Source: AC-37 sp036386455 (lineage in GTDB: Bacteria > Actinomycetota > Thermoleophilia > Solirubrobacterales > Thermoleophilaceae). From it: 64,000 nucleotides of DNA. The notes under the pieces were generated by a model. That model was not told the origin of the DNA and ran no database searches. It saw nothing but the letters and a program-made list of their open reading frames with translations. Location: contig DASVVS010000036.1 of NCBI GenBank assembly GCA_036386455.1, positions 1-64,000 of the forward strand. Direction: 5' to 3'. Position numbers and translations under genes: made by a program. Positions 22,776-31,754 of this stretch are shown here, piece after piece. Each line of letters starts with the position of its first letter. The first letter of the stretch is position 1.

Positions 22776-24704
22776 CTAGGGCTCGCGCGGCGGCGTCGGC
22801 AGGTCCACCCACGCCCCGGGCGCCAGGTCGTCGAGCCGGCTCACGCGCAGCCCGTGCTCCCAGAAGCTGAACAGGCGCCCGCCGATCACGAGCGTGCGCT
22901 CCGGCGGGGGCACGAAGTCGAACACCTGCCCCTGCTCGCCGGTGACCCGGCCGACCTCGTCGATGGTCGCGGCCGCGGTGTCCACGCGGAACCCGATCGC
23001 CCCGGAGAAGTCGTCGGCCTCCCGCTCCCCGAAGAGCTCGACCGGCAGCACGGTGAGCCCCGTGGCCGGCCAGTGGAGGAACGCGTGGTGGTCCCATTCC
23101 GCCTCGCTGTAGGCGTCGCCCGCGACGGTGCGGACGGCGATCCGCCGCGGCGCGGCGAGGTCCGAGACGTCGAAGAGCGAGAGCTGCAGCCCCGTCGTCA
23201 CGCGCCGCTCCACGTTCTGGCCTACGCCGAGCAGCAGGTTCTCGCCGACCGGGTGCAGGTAGGCGGAGTAGCCCGGGATCTTCAGCTCGCCCGCCACGCG
23301 CGGGCGTTCGGGCACCGACAGGTCGAGCGTGTAGAGCGGGTCGATCTGCTCGAAGGTCACCACGAACCCGCGGTCGCCCATGAAGCGCACGGCGTAGATG
23401 TCCTCGCCGCGCCCGAGCCCGCCGGCGCGGCCGACCTCCTCGAGCACGCCGTCGCGCTCGCGCAGCACCACCACCTGGCTCTCCGATTCGCCGCTCGGCT
23501 CGTCGTCGATCCAGGGGGGATCGCTGGTGGTGGCCGTGCGCAGGTGCCCCTCGTGCTCGGACATCGACCACTGGCTGAGCATGAAGCCCGGCACCGAGCC
23601 GCTCGCCGCGTAGCTGGTCTCGGTACCGGCGATCGCGAACTTGTGGACCGCCGTGCTCGCCGTCCCCGGGATGTCGTCGAAGTCGGTCTCGTCCCACCAC
23701 GGGTTCGTGGCCACGTACATCCCGTCCGGGCCGGAGTAGACGATCGAGCCGCCGGCCAGCACGGCGTCGGCGTCCACGGCGGGCAGCCCTCGCTCCATGT
23801 CCACCGTCAGCACGCTCAGCAGCCCGAGGCCGGCGTGGCTGCGCGGGCGGCGGATCTCGGCGCAGGGCACCACGCCGCGGGTCGTGCGGGTACCCGCCGT
23901 CCGGTCGGAGATGGCCTCGCTGGGCCGCCAGGTGCGGAGCGGGGCACGGCGAATCGCCAGCCGGCGCCGGGCCCGCCGCTCCTGTGCCGACCAGTCGGCG
24001 CCAGCCGGCTGCTCGACGACGATCTCGTCGGGCTCGATGCGGAACGCGACCCGCACCACGCCCCCGTGCAGGCGTGCGCTGAGGTACGAGCCCTCGACCT
24101 TCTCGGTTCGCAGCACGCGCATCGCCGCGGGGTTCGACACGTCGATCTCGGAGAGGATCACGTACTCGGTCCACTCGCCGGACGCGCCGCCGTCGTCCCG
24201 CGTGATGGCCAGCAGGCGGTCGCCATGCAGGAGCAACTCCGCGTCGTAGCCCGGCACCTTCACGGTCCCGAGGACGGCCGGCGTCTCGGAGCGGGCGTCG
24301 AGCGCGTAGATCACGTTGCCATCCCCACCGCGCATGAAGACGTGGTCGCCGTCGGTCTTGACCGGGTCCGGCTCGTCGATGCCCTGCTCCTGGACGTTGG
24401 TGCGCGAGAAGTCCTCGCCGCCGCCTCCGCCCCCGTCCGCGCTGGGCTCGCCGGAGAGCGGGTCCGCGAACTGGCCGGAGCCGCCGCCGTCGCGCTTCTC
24501 GCTGTCCGAGCCCCCCGCGTCGCGCACGATCACGGCGCGCGAATGGCGGCGCGCGTAGCGCGCGAGGGCCCCGCAGCTGCCCACCTGGGTGAGCGTCGCG
24601 CCTGGCTTCTCGGGCGTGGTGCCGGGCGTCTGCGCCTGCGCGCTCCCGGCCGCCGCCGCGACCATCGCGGCGAGCACCCCCGCAAGTGCCAAGCGAGCCC
24701 CCAT
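22776..24704 (-). CDS. Secreted beta-propeller protein (Beta_propel family)
   Basis: 642 residues from ATG 24704, which starts a signal peptide (RLALAGVLAAMVAAAAGSAQ). After a Gly/Asp-rich linker, the family signature appears: SRTNVQEQGIDEPDPVKTDG, followed by repeated blades with patterns like GDRLLAITRD and GNVIYALD. This matches the archaeal/bacterial secreted C-terminal beta-propeller family (COG4880/PF09826), of unknown function but extracellular. It converges on ftsY with 29 bases between stops. A reverse-strand TACGAT (24717-24722) 12 bases before the ATG is a possible -10. Confidence 0.85.
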   Translation of the reverse strand: MGARLALAGVLAAMVAAAAGSAQAQTPGTTPEKPGATLTQVGSCGALARYARRHSRAVIVRDAGGSDSEKRDGGGSGQFADPLSGEPSADGGGGGGEDFSRTNVQEQGIDEPDPVKTDGDHVFMRGGDGNVIYALDARSETPAVLGTVKVPGYDAELLLHGDRLLAITRDDGGASGEWTEYVILSEIDVSNPAAMRVLRTEKVEGSYLSARLHGGVVRVAFRIEPDEIVVEQPAGADWSAQERRARRRLAIRRAPLRTWRPSEAISDRTAGTRTTRGVVPCAEIRRPRSHAGLGLLSVLTVDMERGLPAVDADAVLAGGSIVYSGPDGMYVATNPWWDETDFDDIPGTASTAVHKFAIAGTETSYAASGSVPGFMLSQWSMSEHEGHLRTATTSDPPWIDDEPSGESESQVVVLRERDGVLEEVGRAGGLGRGEDIYAVRFMGDRGFVVTFEQIDPLYTLDLSVPERPRVAGELKIPGYSAYLHPVGENLLLGVGQNVERRVTTGLQLSLFDVSDLAAPRRIAVRTVAGDAYSEAEWDHHAFLHWPATGLTVLPVELFGEREADDFSGAIGFRVDTAAATIDEVGRVTGEQGQVFDFVPPPERTLVIGGRLFSFWEHGLRVSRLDDLAPGAWVDLPTPPREP

Positions 24705-24748
24705 ACCCCGCGGCACATCGTACGCCCTGCGCCGCTTTACTGCGCAAC

Positions 24749-25885
24749 GTGACCCGAGCGCCGAACGAGCCCGGTGACGGGACCCGCGCCGTGCATGCGG
24801 GCGTCCCGGCACCTCGCCAGAGCGCGCCGATCGTGCCCGGCCCGACGTTCGCGGGCTACTACCACCTGGAGGGGGACCCGGAGGCCGCGGAGTACGTCTA
24901 CGGCCGCTACGGAAACCCGACCTGGACGCTGCTGGAGGACGCGCTGGCCGAGCTCGAGGGCGGACCGGCGGTGGCCTTTGCGAGCGGCATGGCGGCCGCC
25001 GCCGCGGTGCTGATCCCGCTGCTGCGGACCGGCGACGTGCTCGTGCTCCCCGCCGACGGCTACCCGGCGGTGCGCTCGCTCGCGCACGGGCAGCTCGCCG
25101 GGTGCGGGGTGGAGGTGCGCGAGTACGCGGCGGCCCGGCCGATCCCCGGCGACCTGCTGGCCGGCGCGACGCTCGTGTGGGTCGAGACCCCGTCCAACCC
25201 GGGCCTCGAGGTGACCGACGTCGCCGACGTGGTGCGCCGCTCCGGCGACGCGCTCGTGGCGGTGGACAACACGCTCGCCACGCCGCTCGGGCAGCGCCCG
25301 CTCGCGCTGGGCGCGGACTTCAGCGTGGTGAGCGACTCCAAGCACCTGACCGGGCACGGCGACCTGATCCTCGGCCACGTGGCCGCGCGCGACCCGGCCC
25401 GCGCCGTCGCCCTCGGCGAGTGGCGCACGGCCACGGGCGCGGTCCCGGGCCCGTTCGAGGCGTGGCTGGCGCACCGCTCGATCGCGACGCTGGAGCTGCG
25501 CCTCGAGCGCCAGTGCGCGACGGCGCAGGCGCTCGCGGAGCGGCTGCTGTTCCGCGCCGACGTGGACTCCGTGCGCTACCCCGGCCTGCCGGGCGACCCG
25601 GCTCACGAGCTGGCCGGACGGCAGATGACCCGCTACGGCACGATCGTCTCGTTCACGCTGTCGAGCCGCGAGCACGCCGAGCGCTTCCTCGCCGAGTGCC
25701 GCCTGGTGGCGCAGGGCACGAGCTTCGGCGGCGTCCGGTCGAGCGCGGAGCGGCGCGCGCGCTGGGGCGGCAACGACGTTCCGGAGGGCTTCATCCGCTT
25801 CAGCGTGGGCTGCGAGACGCCCGAGGACCTGCTGGCCGACGTGGAGCGCTCGCTGGACGCGTCGGCTCCCGGCGGGCGGGTCTGA
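24749..25885 (+). CDS. Cys/Met metabolism PLP-dependent enzyme (cystathionine gamma-synthase/lyase-like)
   Basis: 378 residues from GTG 24749. Typical family features: YVYGRYGNPTWTLLEDALAE, ASGMAAAAAVLIPLL, VWVETPSNPGLEVTDV, VDNTLATPLGQRPLALGADF, and the PLP lysine in SDSKHLTGHGDLI. The C-terminal FIRFSVGCETPEDLLADVE is also conserved. Members make cystathionine, cleave it or methionine, or sulfhydrylate homoserine esters; the sequence alone does not decide. It is divergent from the beta-propeller gene, 44 bases away. Confidence 0.9.
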   Translation: MTRAPNEPGDGTRAVHAGVPAPRQSAPIVPGPTFAGYYHLEGDPEAAEYVYGRYGNPTWTLLEDALAELEGGPAVAFASGMAAAAAVLIPLLRTGDVLVLPADGYPAVRSLAHGQLAGCGVEVREYAAARPIPGDLLAGATLVWVETPSNPGLEVTDVADVVRRSGDALVAVDNTLATPLGQRPLALGADFSVVSDSKHLTGHGDLILGHVAARDPARAVALGEWRTATGAVPGPFEAWLAHRSIATLELRLERQCATAQALAERLLFRADVDSVRYPGLPGDPAHELAGRQMTRYGTIVSFTLSSREHAERFLAECRLVAQGTSFGGVRSSAERRARWGGNDVPEGFIRFSVGCETPEDLLADVERSLDASAPGGRV

Positions 25886-25898
25886 CCCCGCGCTGAAT

Positions 25899-25904
25899 TA
25901 GGCT
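25899..25904 (+). promoter_or_regulatory. -10 element of the nfeD-like gene
   Basis: TAGGCT ends seven bases before the ATG at 25912, with no Shine-Dalgarno; a probable leaderless start. Confidence 0.45.
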
Positions 25905-25911
25905 TCCCGCC

Positions 25912-26337
25912 ATGCCTGACTGGGCCTGGTGGCTTGTCATCGCGGCGGCGCTCGCCGGCGGCGAGATCCTCACGCTCGGGTTCTTCCTCGGGCCGATCGC
26001 GATCGCCGCGGTGCTCGCGTGCCTCGTGGCGGTCGCCGGGGCGTCGGTTCCGCTCCAGGTGGCGGCGTTCGTGCTGGGCGCGATCGCCTCGCTCGCGATC
26101 GTCCGCCCGATCGCGCGGCGCCACATGCACACGCCGCCCGCGATCCGCACCGGAACGGCCGCGCTGATCGGCTCCCGCGCGGTGGTGCTCCAGCGCGTGG
26201 ACGCCGACGGCGGCCGGATCAAGCTCGGCGGTGAGGAGTGGTCGGCGCGCGCGTTCGACGAGGACGACGTGATGGAGCCGGGCACGCGCGTCGAGGTCAT
26301 GCGCATCGAGGGCGCCACGGCGCTCGTCGTCGAGTAG
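25912..26337 (+). CDS. NfeD-like membrane protein
   Basis: 141 residues. Two or three N-terminal transmembrane helices (WAWWLVIAAALAGGEILTLG, then FFLGPIAIAAVLACLVAV) are followed by a soluble OB-fold domain ending GTRVEVMRIEGATALVVE. NfeD proteins pair with stomatin/flotillin-type SPFH proteins in membrane microdomains and are usually adjacent to them. A stomatin gene on the same strand lies about 5.4 kb downstream at 31755, with a reverse-strand block inserted between. Confidence 0.88.
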   Translation: MPDWAWWLVIAAALAGGEILTLGFFLGPIAIAAVLACLVAVAGASVPLQVAAFVLGAIASLAIVRPIARRHMHTPPAIRTGTAALIGSRAVVLQRVDADGGRIKLGGEEWSARAFDEDDVMEPGTRVEVMRIEGATALVVE

Positions 26338-26344
26338 GGCCCGC

Positions 26345-27997
26345 TCAGCCCAGCGAGCAGACCGTCACCGGCGCGCCGCCCGCCGGCGTGAGCCGCACGT
26401 GCCACGGCACGCCGATCGCGTCGGGCACGAGCCGTACGGCGGCCGCGCCGCGCGCGGGGACGTCGCCGAGCGCCTGCGGGTCGTCGCCGATCCGCCAGAC
26501 GTCCACGTGCACGGCCGCGCCGCCCCTGACGAGCAGCGCCGGCGACGCCGGCCGCACCTGAACCGGCTCGCGTACCTCCAGGCAGCCACCGCGCGTGCGC
26601 ATGCCCGCGCCGCCGCCGGCCTCGGTCACCGGCGCGGGCGCGCGTCCCGCGGCGCCGGCCTCGCCCGGGCCGGCGGGGACGAGCCGCGCGTCGATCGCCA
26701 CGAAGACCCGGTCCGCGAAGTGCCGCGCCGGCGCCGGCTCGCGCCGCAGCTCCTCGATCGGCAGCGCGACCGAGCCGAAGCGGTCGGCGGCCCGGAAGTA
26801 GTCGGCGGCGCTGATGTCGCCGAGGCCGTCGGCCAGCTCGAAGCCGGCCGGCACACGGGGCCGGACGGCGTGCAGCGCGGTGGCCTCGGCGCGCACCCGG
26901 TCCGAGGCGCCGCGCCAGCCCGCGGCCTCGCGCCGCAGCTCCGGGACCCCCTGGAGGAGGCCGAGCAGCGTCAGCACGGCCAGCGCCGCGACCCCCCGCG
27001 GCCCCGGCCGCCACCCGCGCGCGCACTCGGCGAGCACCAGCAGCACGACGATCACCCCGAGATAGACGTAGCGGCTCTGGTCCGGGTCCTGCGGCACGAC
27101 CGCCCCGCTCGACCGGGTGGAGCCGGTCAGCAGCCAGTACGCCGCGCCCGCGCACACCACGCCCGCCAGCCGCGGCGTGACGGGCGCCGCCCGGAAGCGC
27201 CAGACGACCACCGCGATCGCGAGCAGCAGGAGCGGCCGCCCGTAGTCCAGCCCGCGCCCGAGCACGCCGCCCGCCGCGGCTGACGCGGCGTCCACCGCCC
27301 AGCCCGGCGCCGCCTCCCAACCCTCCCGCCGGGTCGCGTTCTCGGGGCCGTACCCGACCCGCCACAGGGCGTAGAGCGCGAGCGGGGCGGCTGGCACCCA
27401 CAGCAGGCGCGCGCGCCGCGCCCAGAGGAGCTCCGCGGCGACCCCGAGCGCGATCGCCACCGCGAGCGACCCGCACAGCACACCGAGCACGAGCGCCGCG
27501 CACGCCACCGCCGGCCGCTCGCGATCGAGCGCCCACCAGGCCGCCAGGCCGCCGAGCACCGGCCCGACGAACCCCATCTGGAACGCGTGCAGCACGTTCT
27601 CGGACCCGCGCGCGCAGAACAGCAGCAGGATCGCCGCGAACGCCGCCGGCCACGCGCCCGCGCGGCGGCGCACGAGCGCGAACAGGAACGCCGCGCAGCC
27701 CAGGTGCATAGCCAGCACGACCAGCCGGTACGGCCAGGCCTGGTCGATCCCGACGGTCTCGAACAGCAGCCGGTAGATCAGCGCCGGGATCACGACGATG
27801 TGCTCGTTGTGGCGCTCGAGCGCCGTGTCGAGGCCGCCGCGCCAGCGGTCGGCGACGAACGGCCACTCGTCGATCGCGAAGGTGCGGTCGCGCGTGAGGT
27901 AGATCCAGACCGGGATCGCGGCGAGCCCGGCGGCGAGCGCGAGCAGCCGCGGCGCGCGCTCGCCCGCGACGGCGCGCGCGAGCGCTCCCGCGATCAC
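26345..27997 (-). CDS. Polytopic membrane protein, possibly GT-C glycosyltransferase
   Basis: 550 residues from a GTG start. About ten hydrophobic helices lie in the first 380 residues. After the first helix comes an extracytoplasmic loop with TRDRTFAIDEWPFVADRW and RHNEHIVVIP; an acidic Asp-Glu motif in this loop is typical of GT-C enzymes using lipid-linked sugars. A soluble C-terminal part (about 170 residues) looks beta-rich. No exact family was recognised. Its start lies 16 bases beyond the stop of the epimerase gene, so the two are likely co-transcribed and may add a sugar outside the membrane. Confidence 0.7.
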   Translation of the reverse strand: MIAGALARAVAGERAPRLLALAAGLAAIPVWIYLTRDRTFAIDEWPFVADRWRGGLDTALERHNEHIVVIPALIYRLLFETVGIDQAWPYRLVVLAMHLGCAAFLFALVRRRAGAWPAAFAAILLLFCARGSENVLHAFQMGFVGPVLGGLAAWWALDRERPAVACAALVLGVLCGSLAVAIALGVAAELLWARRARLLWVPAAPLALYALWRVGYGPENATRREGWEAAPGWAVDAASAAAGGVLGRGLDYGRPLLLLAIAVVVWRFRAAPVTPRLAGVVCAGAAYWLLTGSTRSSGAVVPQDPDQSRYVYLGVIVVLLVLAECARGWRPGPRGVAALAVLTLLGLLQGVPELRREAAGWRGASDRVRAEATALHAVRPRVPAGFELADGLGDISAADYFRAADRFGSVALPIEELRREPAPARHFADRVFVAIDARLVPAGPGEAGAAGRAPAPVTEAGGGAGMRTRGGCLEVREPVQVRPASPALLVRGGAAVHVDVWRIGDDPQALGDVPARGAAAVRLVPDAIGVPWHVRLTPAGGAPVTVCSLG

Positions 27998-28013
27998 GCC
28001 GCCCGCCCCGCGA

Positions 28014-29036
28014 TCACAGCCCGAGCGCGGTGCGGACCGTCGGCTCGTGCTCGGCGATCCACGCGTCGGTGTCCTCCAGGACCTGGCGCGGCGTGCGGCG
28101 CGGCCGCCAGCCGGAGTGCGCCTCGACGGCCGACGCGTCGGTCACGTAGATGCGCACGTCGCCGGGGCGGCCGGCGGGCTCGGGCTCGACCGGCACCTCA
28201 CGCCCGGTGATCTCGCGGCACAGCTCCGTCGTCTCCACGAGCGACAGGCTCCCCGCGCGCCCGCCGCCCGCGTTGAACGTGCGCCCCGCCCAGTGCGCGG
28301 GGTCGAGCAGCTGCATCTCGATCAGGTCCACGGCGTCCTCCACGTGCACGAGGTCGCGCACCTGCTTGCCCGACCCGCCGTACCCGATGTAGCGCAGCGG
28401 CAGCCCCAGCCGGTGCGAGAGCAGCCAGTGCGTGAACACGCCCTGGTCCACCTTGCCCATCTGCCACGGCCCGGCGATCACGCCGAAGCGAGTGACCGTC
28501 CACGGTCCGGCGTCGTACTCCGCCAGCAGGATCTCCGCGGCGAGCTTGGTCGCGCCGTAGATCGTGCGCGGCCCCGGCAGCAGCGGGAACGCCTCGTCCA
28601 CCCCCGCGCGGCCGGTCAGCTCGAAGCGCGTCTCGGCCTCCCTGTACGGCAGCGCCTCGAGCGCGCCCACCGGATACACCCGGCTCGTGCTCAGGAACAC
28701 GACCTGGGCGCCGTGCGTGCGGGCCACCTCGAAGCAGTTGTGCGCGCCCAGCAGGTTGACCGGGACCAGCACGTCGCCGGACGCCATCACGGACGGCTCG
28801 GCGCTGCACTCGACCATCGCCGTGAACGGCCCGGCCGCCTCGAGGTCCGCGCGCTGGCGCACGTCGCCATGCACGAAGCGCACGCCCGCGTCGTGCAGCC
28901 GGCCGAGGTTCAGCTCGCTGCCGCGCCGGTAGAGGTTGTCGAGCGCGGCCACGTCCCAGTCCGGGTGGCGGCCCTTGAGCGCGACCGCGACGTTCGCGCC
29001 GACGAACCCGGCGCCCCCTGTGACCAGAAGCTGCAC
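28014..29036 (-). CDS. NAD-dependent sugar epimerase, CDP-paratose 2-epimerase-like
   Basis: 340 residues from GTG. The SDR nucleotide-binding motif is TGGAGFVGANVA, and the catalytic pair is in IYGATKLAAE (YxxxK) after STSRVYP. AEPSVMAS, FGVIAGPWQMGKVDQGVFTH and YIGYGGSGKQVRDLVHVED are closely reminiscent of CDP-paratose 2-epimerases (RfbE/TyvE), which make CDP-tyvelose. The usual CDP-sugar partner genes (rfbF, rfbG) are not here. It lies 3 bases from the phosphatase stop upstream and leads into the membrane protein at 26345. Confidence 0.9.
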   Translation of the reverse strand: MQLLVTGGAGFVGANVAVALKGRHPDWDVAALDNLYRRGSELNLGRLHDAGVRFVHGDVRQRADLEAAGPFTAMVECSAEPSVMASGDVLVPVNLLGAHNCFEVARTHGAQVVFLSTSRVYPVGALEALPYREAETRFELTGRAGVDEAFPLLPGPRTIYGATKLAAEILLAEYDAGPWTVTRFGVIAGPWQMGKVDQGVFTHWLLSHRLGLPLRYIGYGGSGKQVRDLVHVEDAVDLIEMQLLDPAHWAGRTFNAGGGRAGSLSLVETTELCREITGREVPVEPEPAGRPGDVRIYVTDASAVEAHSGWRPRRTPRQVLEDTDAWIAEHEPTVRTALGL

Positions 29037-29039
29037 GCG

Positions 29040-31712
29040 CTAGGGGGCTGCGCCGCTGCGGTCCGCGCCCCAGGCGGCCTCGCTGGCCGCCGTCCGCGGG
29101 GCGGGGAGGGGGGCCCCGAGCTCGAGCCAGACGCGCGTGCCGCCCGTGTCGTCCACGCCCCAGCGGTCGGCGAGCGCGTCGACGATGAAGAGGCCGCGGC
29201 CGCTCTCGCCGTCGGGGTCGGGCTGGCCGGACGGGGCGGCGAAGCCCGGGCCGGTGTCGGTCACCGAGAGCCGCACGACGCCCTCGTCGATCGCCAGCAC
29301 CAGGCCGATCGGGTCGCCCTTGGCGGCGGCGTGGCGGCAGCTGTTCGTGACGAGCTCGGTGGCCAGCAGCTTGAGCTGCTCGACGACCGCGGAATCGAGG
29401 GACCCGCACAGCCGCTCGACCGCGCGGCGCGCGCGGCTGGGTGCCTGCGGGCTGCTGGGGATCGAGATGCGCAGGGCGCCGTCGAGCTCGTCCTCCACGG
29501 GCGCCGCGCCGGCCGCCGCGGCCGGGCCGTTCGCCTCGATCACGAGAACCGCGATGTCGTCGCGCGGCTCGCCGGCCAGCCCGTCCGACACGGTTCGCTC
29601 GATTCGCTCGGCGGTCACGGCCGCCCCGGCGCCCGCGCACGAGCGCACCAGGTCGGCGAGGTCGTCGGTGTCGAGGATCCGCTCGGGCGCCCGCGCGTCG
29701 GTCACGCCGTCCGTGTAGAGGATCAGGGCGTCGCCGGGCGCGAGGTCGATCGACAGCGGCTCGGCCTCGAAGTCGGGCCACAGCCCCAGCAGGTGGCCGC
29801 GCGCGCCGATGGCCTCGACCGTTCCGTCCGGCCGCAGGAGCAGCGGCAGCGGGTGGCCGGCGCTCGCCAGCTCCACGCGCACGCCCTCGGCCCGGTTCTC
29901 GACGACCGCGAGGGCGGCGGAGCAGAAGCGGTCCTCGAGCCCGTGGCGGAGGATCGCCCGGTTGACCAGCTCGAGCGCGCGCTCGGGGCGGCGCTCGTGC
30001 ATCGTCACGGCGCGCAGGGTGTAGCGGACGAGCGCGGTCAGGGCCGCGGCGTCCGGGCCCTTGCCGCAGACGTCGCCGATCGTGACCGCCCAGGCGTCCT
30101 CGTCCACCTCGAACGCGTCGTAGAAGTCGCCGCCCATCTCGATGCCCTCGCCGGCCGGGCGGAAGCGCGCCTCGATCGTGACGCCCGGGATCTCCGGCAG
30201 GTCCGGCGGCAGCAGGCTCTGCTGGAGCGTCCGCGCGATCCGGTCGCGCTCCCCGTACAGGCGCGCGTTCTCGACGGCGACGGCGCAGCGGCGCCCGAGC
30301 TCGGTGGCGAGCGCCACGTCGATCGGGTCGAAGGCCGCCTCCCGGCTCGACACGAGGGCGAGCGCGCCGAGGATCTTGCCGGGCACGGTCTGGAGCGGGA
30401 CGACCACCCAGGAGCGCGGCCGCAGCTTGCGGAGCACGGCGAGGTGCTCGCTGTCGCCGTCGGCCATCTGCACGAGGAAGCTCTCGTCCACGTGGCTCTC
30501 GAGCTCGGCCTCGCCGGTGCGGATGACCTTCCCGATGCCGAAGGGGTCGCTCACGCGGCGCGGCCAGCGCTCGGCGATCTCGCGCACGAGGCCGGCCTTC
30601 ACCGGGTCCGCGTGCGCACCCGCGCAGCGGTGCAGCGAGCCGTCGTCGGTCACGAGCTCGATCGCGCACCAGTCGGCCACGGTCGGCACGGCCAGCATCG
30701 CCACGCCCTCCAGCGCGGCCTCGTAGTCGAGCGAGGCGCCGAGCAGCGCGCCGGCCTCGGCCATGAAGCGGTCGAAGGCCTGCCGCCGCTTGCGCTCGCT
30801 GATGTCGCGGATGAAGCCGGTGAACAGGGGCGGCCCCTCGAGCGGGGCGCGCACGATCGTCAGCTCGACCGGGAACTCGGTGCCGTCACGGCGCATCCCG
30901 CGGATCTCGATCCGGTTGCCGATCACCTCGCCCGCGCCGGTCTCCAGGTAGCGCGCGAGTCCGTTGCGGTGGGCTTCGCGCAGGGACGGCGGGATGATGA
31001 ACTCGCACATCTCGCGGCCGATCAGCTCGTCCGCCGACCAGCCGAAGGTCCGCTCCGCGGCGGCGTTGAACTCGACCACGTTGCCGCGGTGGTCCATCGA
31101 CACGATGCAGTCGAGCGAGGCGTCGAGCATCGCGCTCTTGCGCGCCTCGCTGTCGCGAACCGCCTCCTCGGCGCGGCTGCGCTCGAGCTGCTGACCCAGC
31201 TGGTAGCCGATCGTCTCCATCAGGTCGAGCAGGTAGCGGTCCGGCGCGGCCGGCTCGCGCGTGAAGAACTCGACGACGCCGATCACCTCCCCGCGGGCGC
31301 GGACGGGAAACGCGAACGCGCCGTGCACGCCGCAGTCGGCCGCCACCTGGGCCCGCGCGAAGCCGGTCTCCTCGACCACGTCGCGGATCCACGCCGGGCG
31401 GTTGCTCTCCCAGACGCGGCCGGGCAGCCCGGCCCCGGGCTCGAACGTGGCGTCGTGGCTCGCCTGGACGAAGGCCTCCGCCTCGGCCGGGTCGGCACGC
31501 CACGTGACGGTGCAGCAGAGCAGCCCGCGCTCGGGCTTGACCTCCCACATCGCGCCGAGCGACCAGCCGAGCGTGGAGCCGATCGAGCCGAGCAGCTCGC
31601 GCGCCGAGTCGTCGGCGCTGGTAGCGCCCGCGAGCACGCGGGCCACCGCAACCTGCACGGCGAGCCGGTTGTCCTCACGGGGGGTGATGGGCTCGGCGTC
31701 TATCGGTCTCAC
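29040..31712 (-). CDS. GAF-PAS-GAF-SpoIIE phosphatase-HATPase sensory regulator
   Basis: 890 residues, cytoplasmic. Domains in order: GAF (about 20-180), PAS (about 185-310, MDHRGNVVEFNAAAERTFGW), a second GAF (about 325-485), a SpoIIE-type PP2C phosphatase (about 515-725, with GGDFYDAF and IGDVCGKGPDAA metal motifs) and a RsbW-like HATPase (about 755-865, ATELVTNSCRHA and VTDTGPGF). Such proteins both dephosphorylate anti-anti-sigma factors and may phosphorylate them, switching an alternative sigma factor in response to a signal sensed by GAF/PAS. No anti-sigma or STAS gene lies nearby. It heads a reverse-strand trio with the epimerase and membrane protein. Confidence 0.93.
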   Translation of the reverse strand: MRPIDAEPITPREDNRLAVQVAVARVLAGATSADDSARELLGSIGSTLGWSLGAMWEVKPERGLLCCTVTWRADPAEAEAFVQASHDATFEPGAGLPGRVWESNRPAWIRDVVEETGFARAQVAADCGVHGAFAFPVRARGEVIGVVEFFTREPAAPDRYLLDLMETIGYQLGQQLERSRAEEAVRDSEARKSAMLDASLDCIVSMDHRGNVVEFNAAAERTFGWSADELIGREMCEFIIPPSLREAHRNGLARYLETGAGEVIGNRIEIRGMRRDGTEFPVELTIVRAPLEGPPLFTGFIRDISERKRRQAFDRFMAEAGALLGASLDYEAALEGVAMLAVPTVADWCAIELVTDDGSLHRCAGAHADPVKAGLVREIAERWPRRVSDPFGIGKVIRTGEAELESHVDESFLVQMADGDSEHLAVLRKLRPRSWVVVPLQTVPGKILGALALVSSREAAFDPIDVALATELGRRCAVAVENARLYGERDRIARTLQQSLLPPDLPEIPGVTIEARFRPAGEGIEMGGDFYDAFEVDEDAWAVTIGDVCGKGPDAAALTALVRYTLRAVTMHERRPERALELVNRAILRHGLEDRFCSAALAVVENRAEGVRVELASAGHPLPLLLRPDGTVEAIGARGHLLGLWPDFEAEPLSIDLAPGDALILYTDGVTDARAPERILDTDDLADLVRSCAGAGAAVTAERIERTVSDGLAGEPRDDIAVLVIEANGPAAAAGAAPVEDELDGALRISIPSSPQAPSRARRAVERLCGSLDSAVVEQLKLLATELVTNSCRHAAAKGDPIGLVLAIDEGVVRLSVTDTGPGFAAPSGQPDPDGESGRGLFIVDALADRWGVDDTGGTRVWLELGAPLPAPRTAASEAAWGADRSGAAP

Positions 31713-31741
31713 GGCGCCTCGCCGATTGTGTCATGCGGAGG

Positions 31742-31747
31742 TATGCT
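31742..31747 (+). promoter_or_regulatory. -10 element of the stomatin gene
   Basis: TATGCT ends seven bases before GTG 31755. It overlaps the ATG at 31743, which favours the GTG as the real, leaderless start. Confidence 0.4.
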
Positions 31748-31754
31748 CCGCGCC

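Noticed and set aside
21759..24747. Long reverse frame overlapping ftsY and the beta-propeller gene
   Set aside because: It mixes an antisense shadow of ftsY with a frame-shifted copy of the beta-propeller gene, and contains no recognisable domain.
28047..31742. A forward open frame of about 1230 codons running into the stomatin gene
   Set aside because: It lies antisense to the epimerase and sensor genes, is full of Arg, Ala, Gly and His, and has no family motifs. Only the last 300 or so codons are a real protein.
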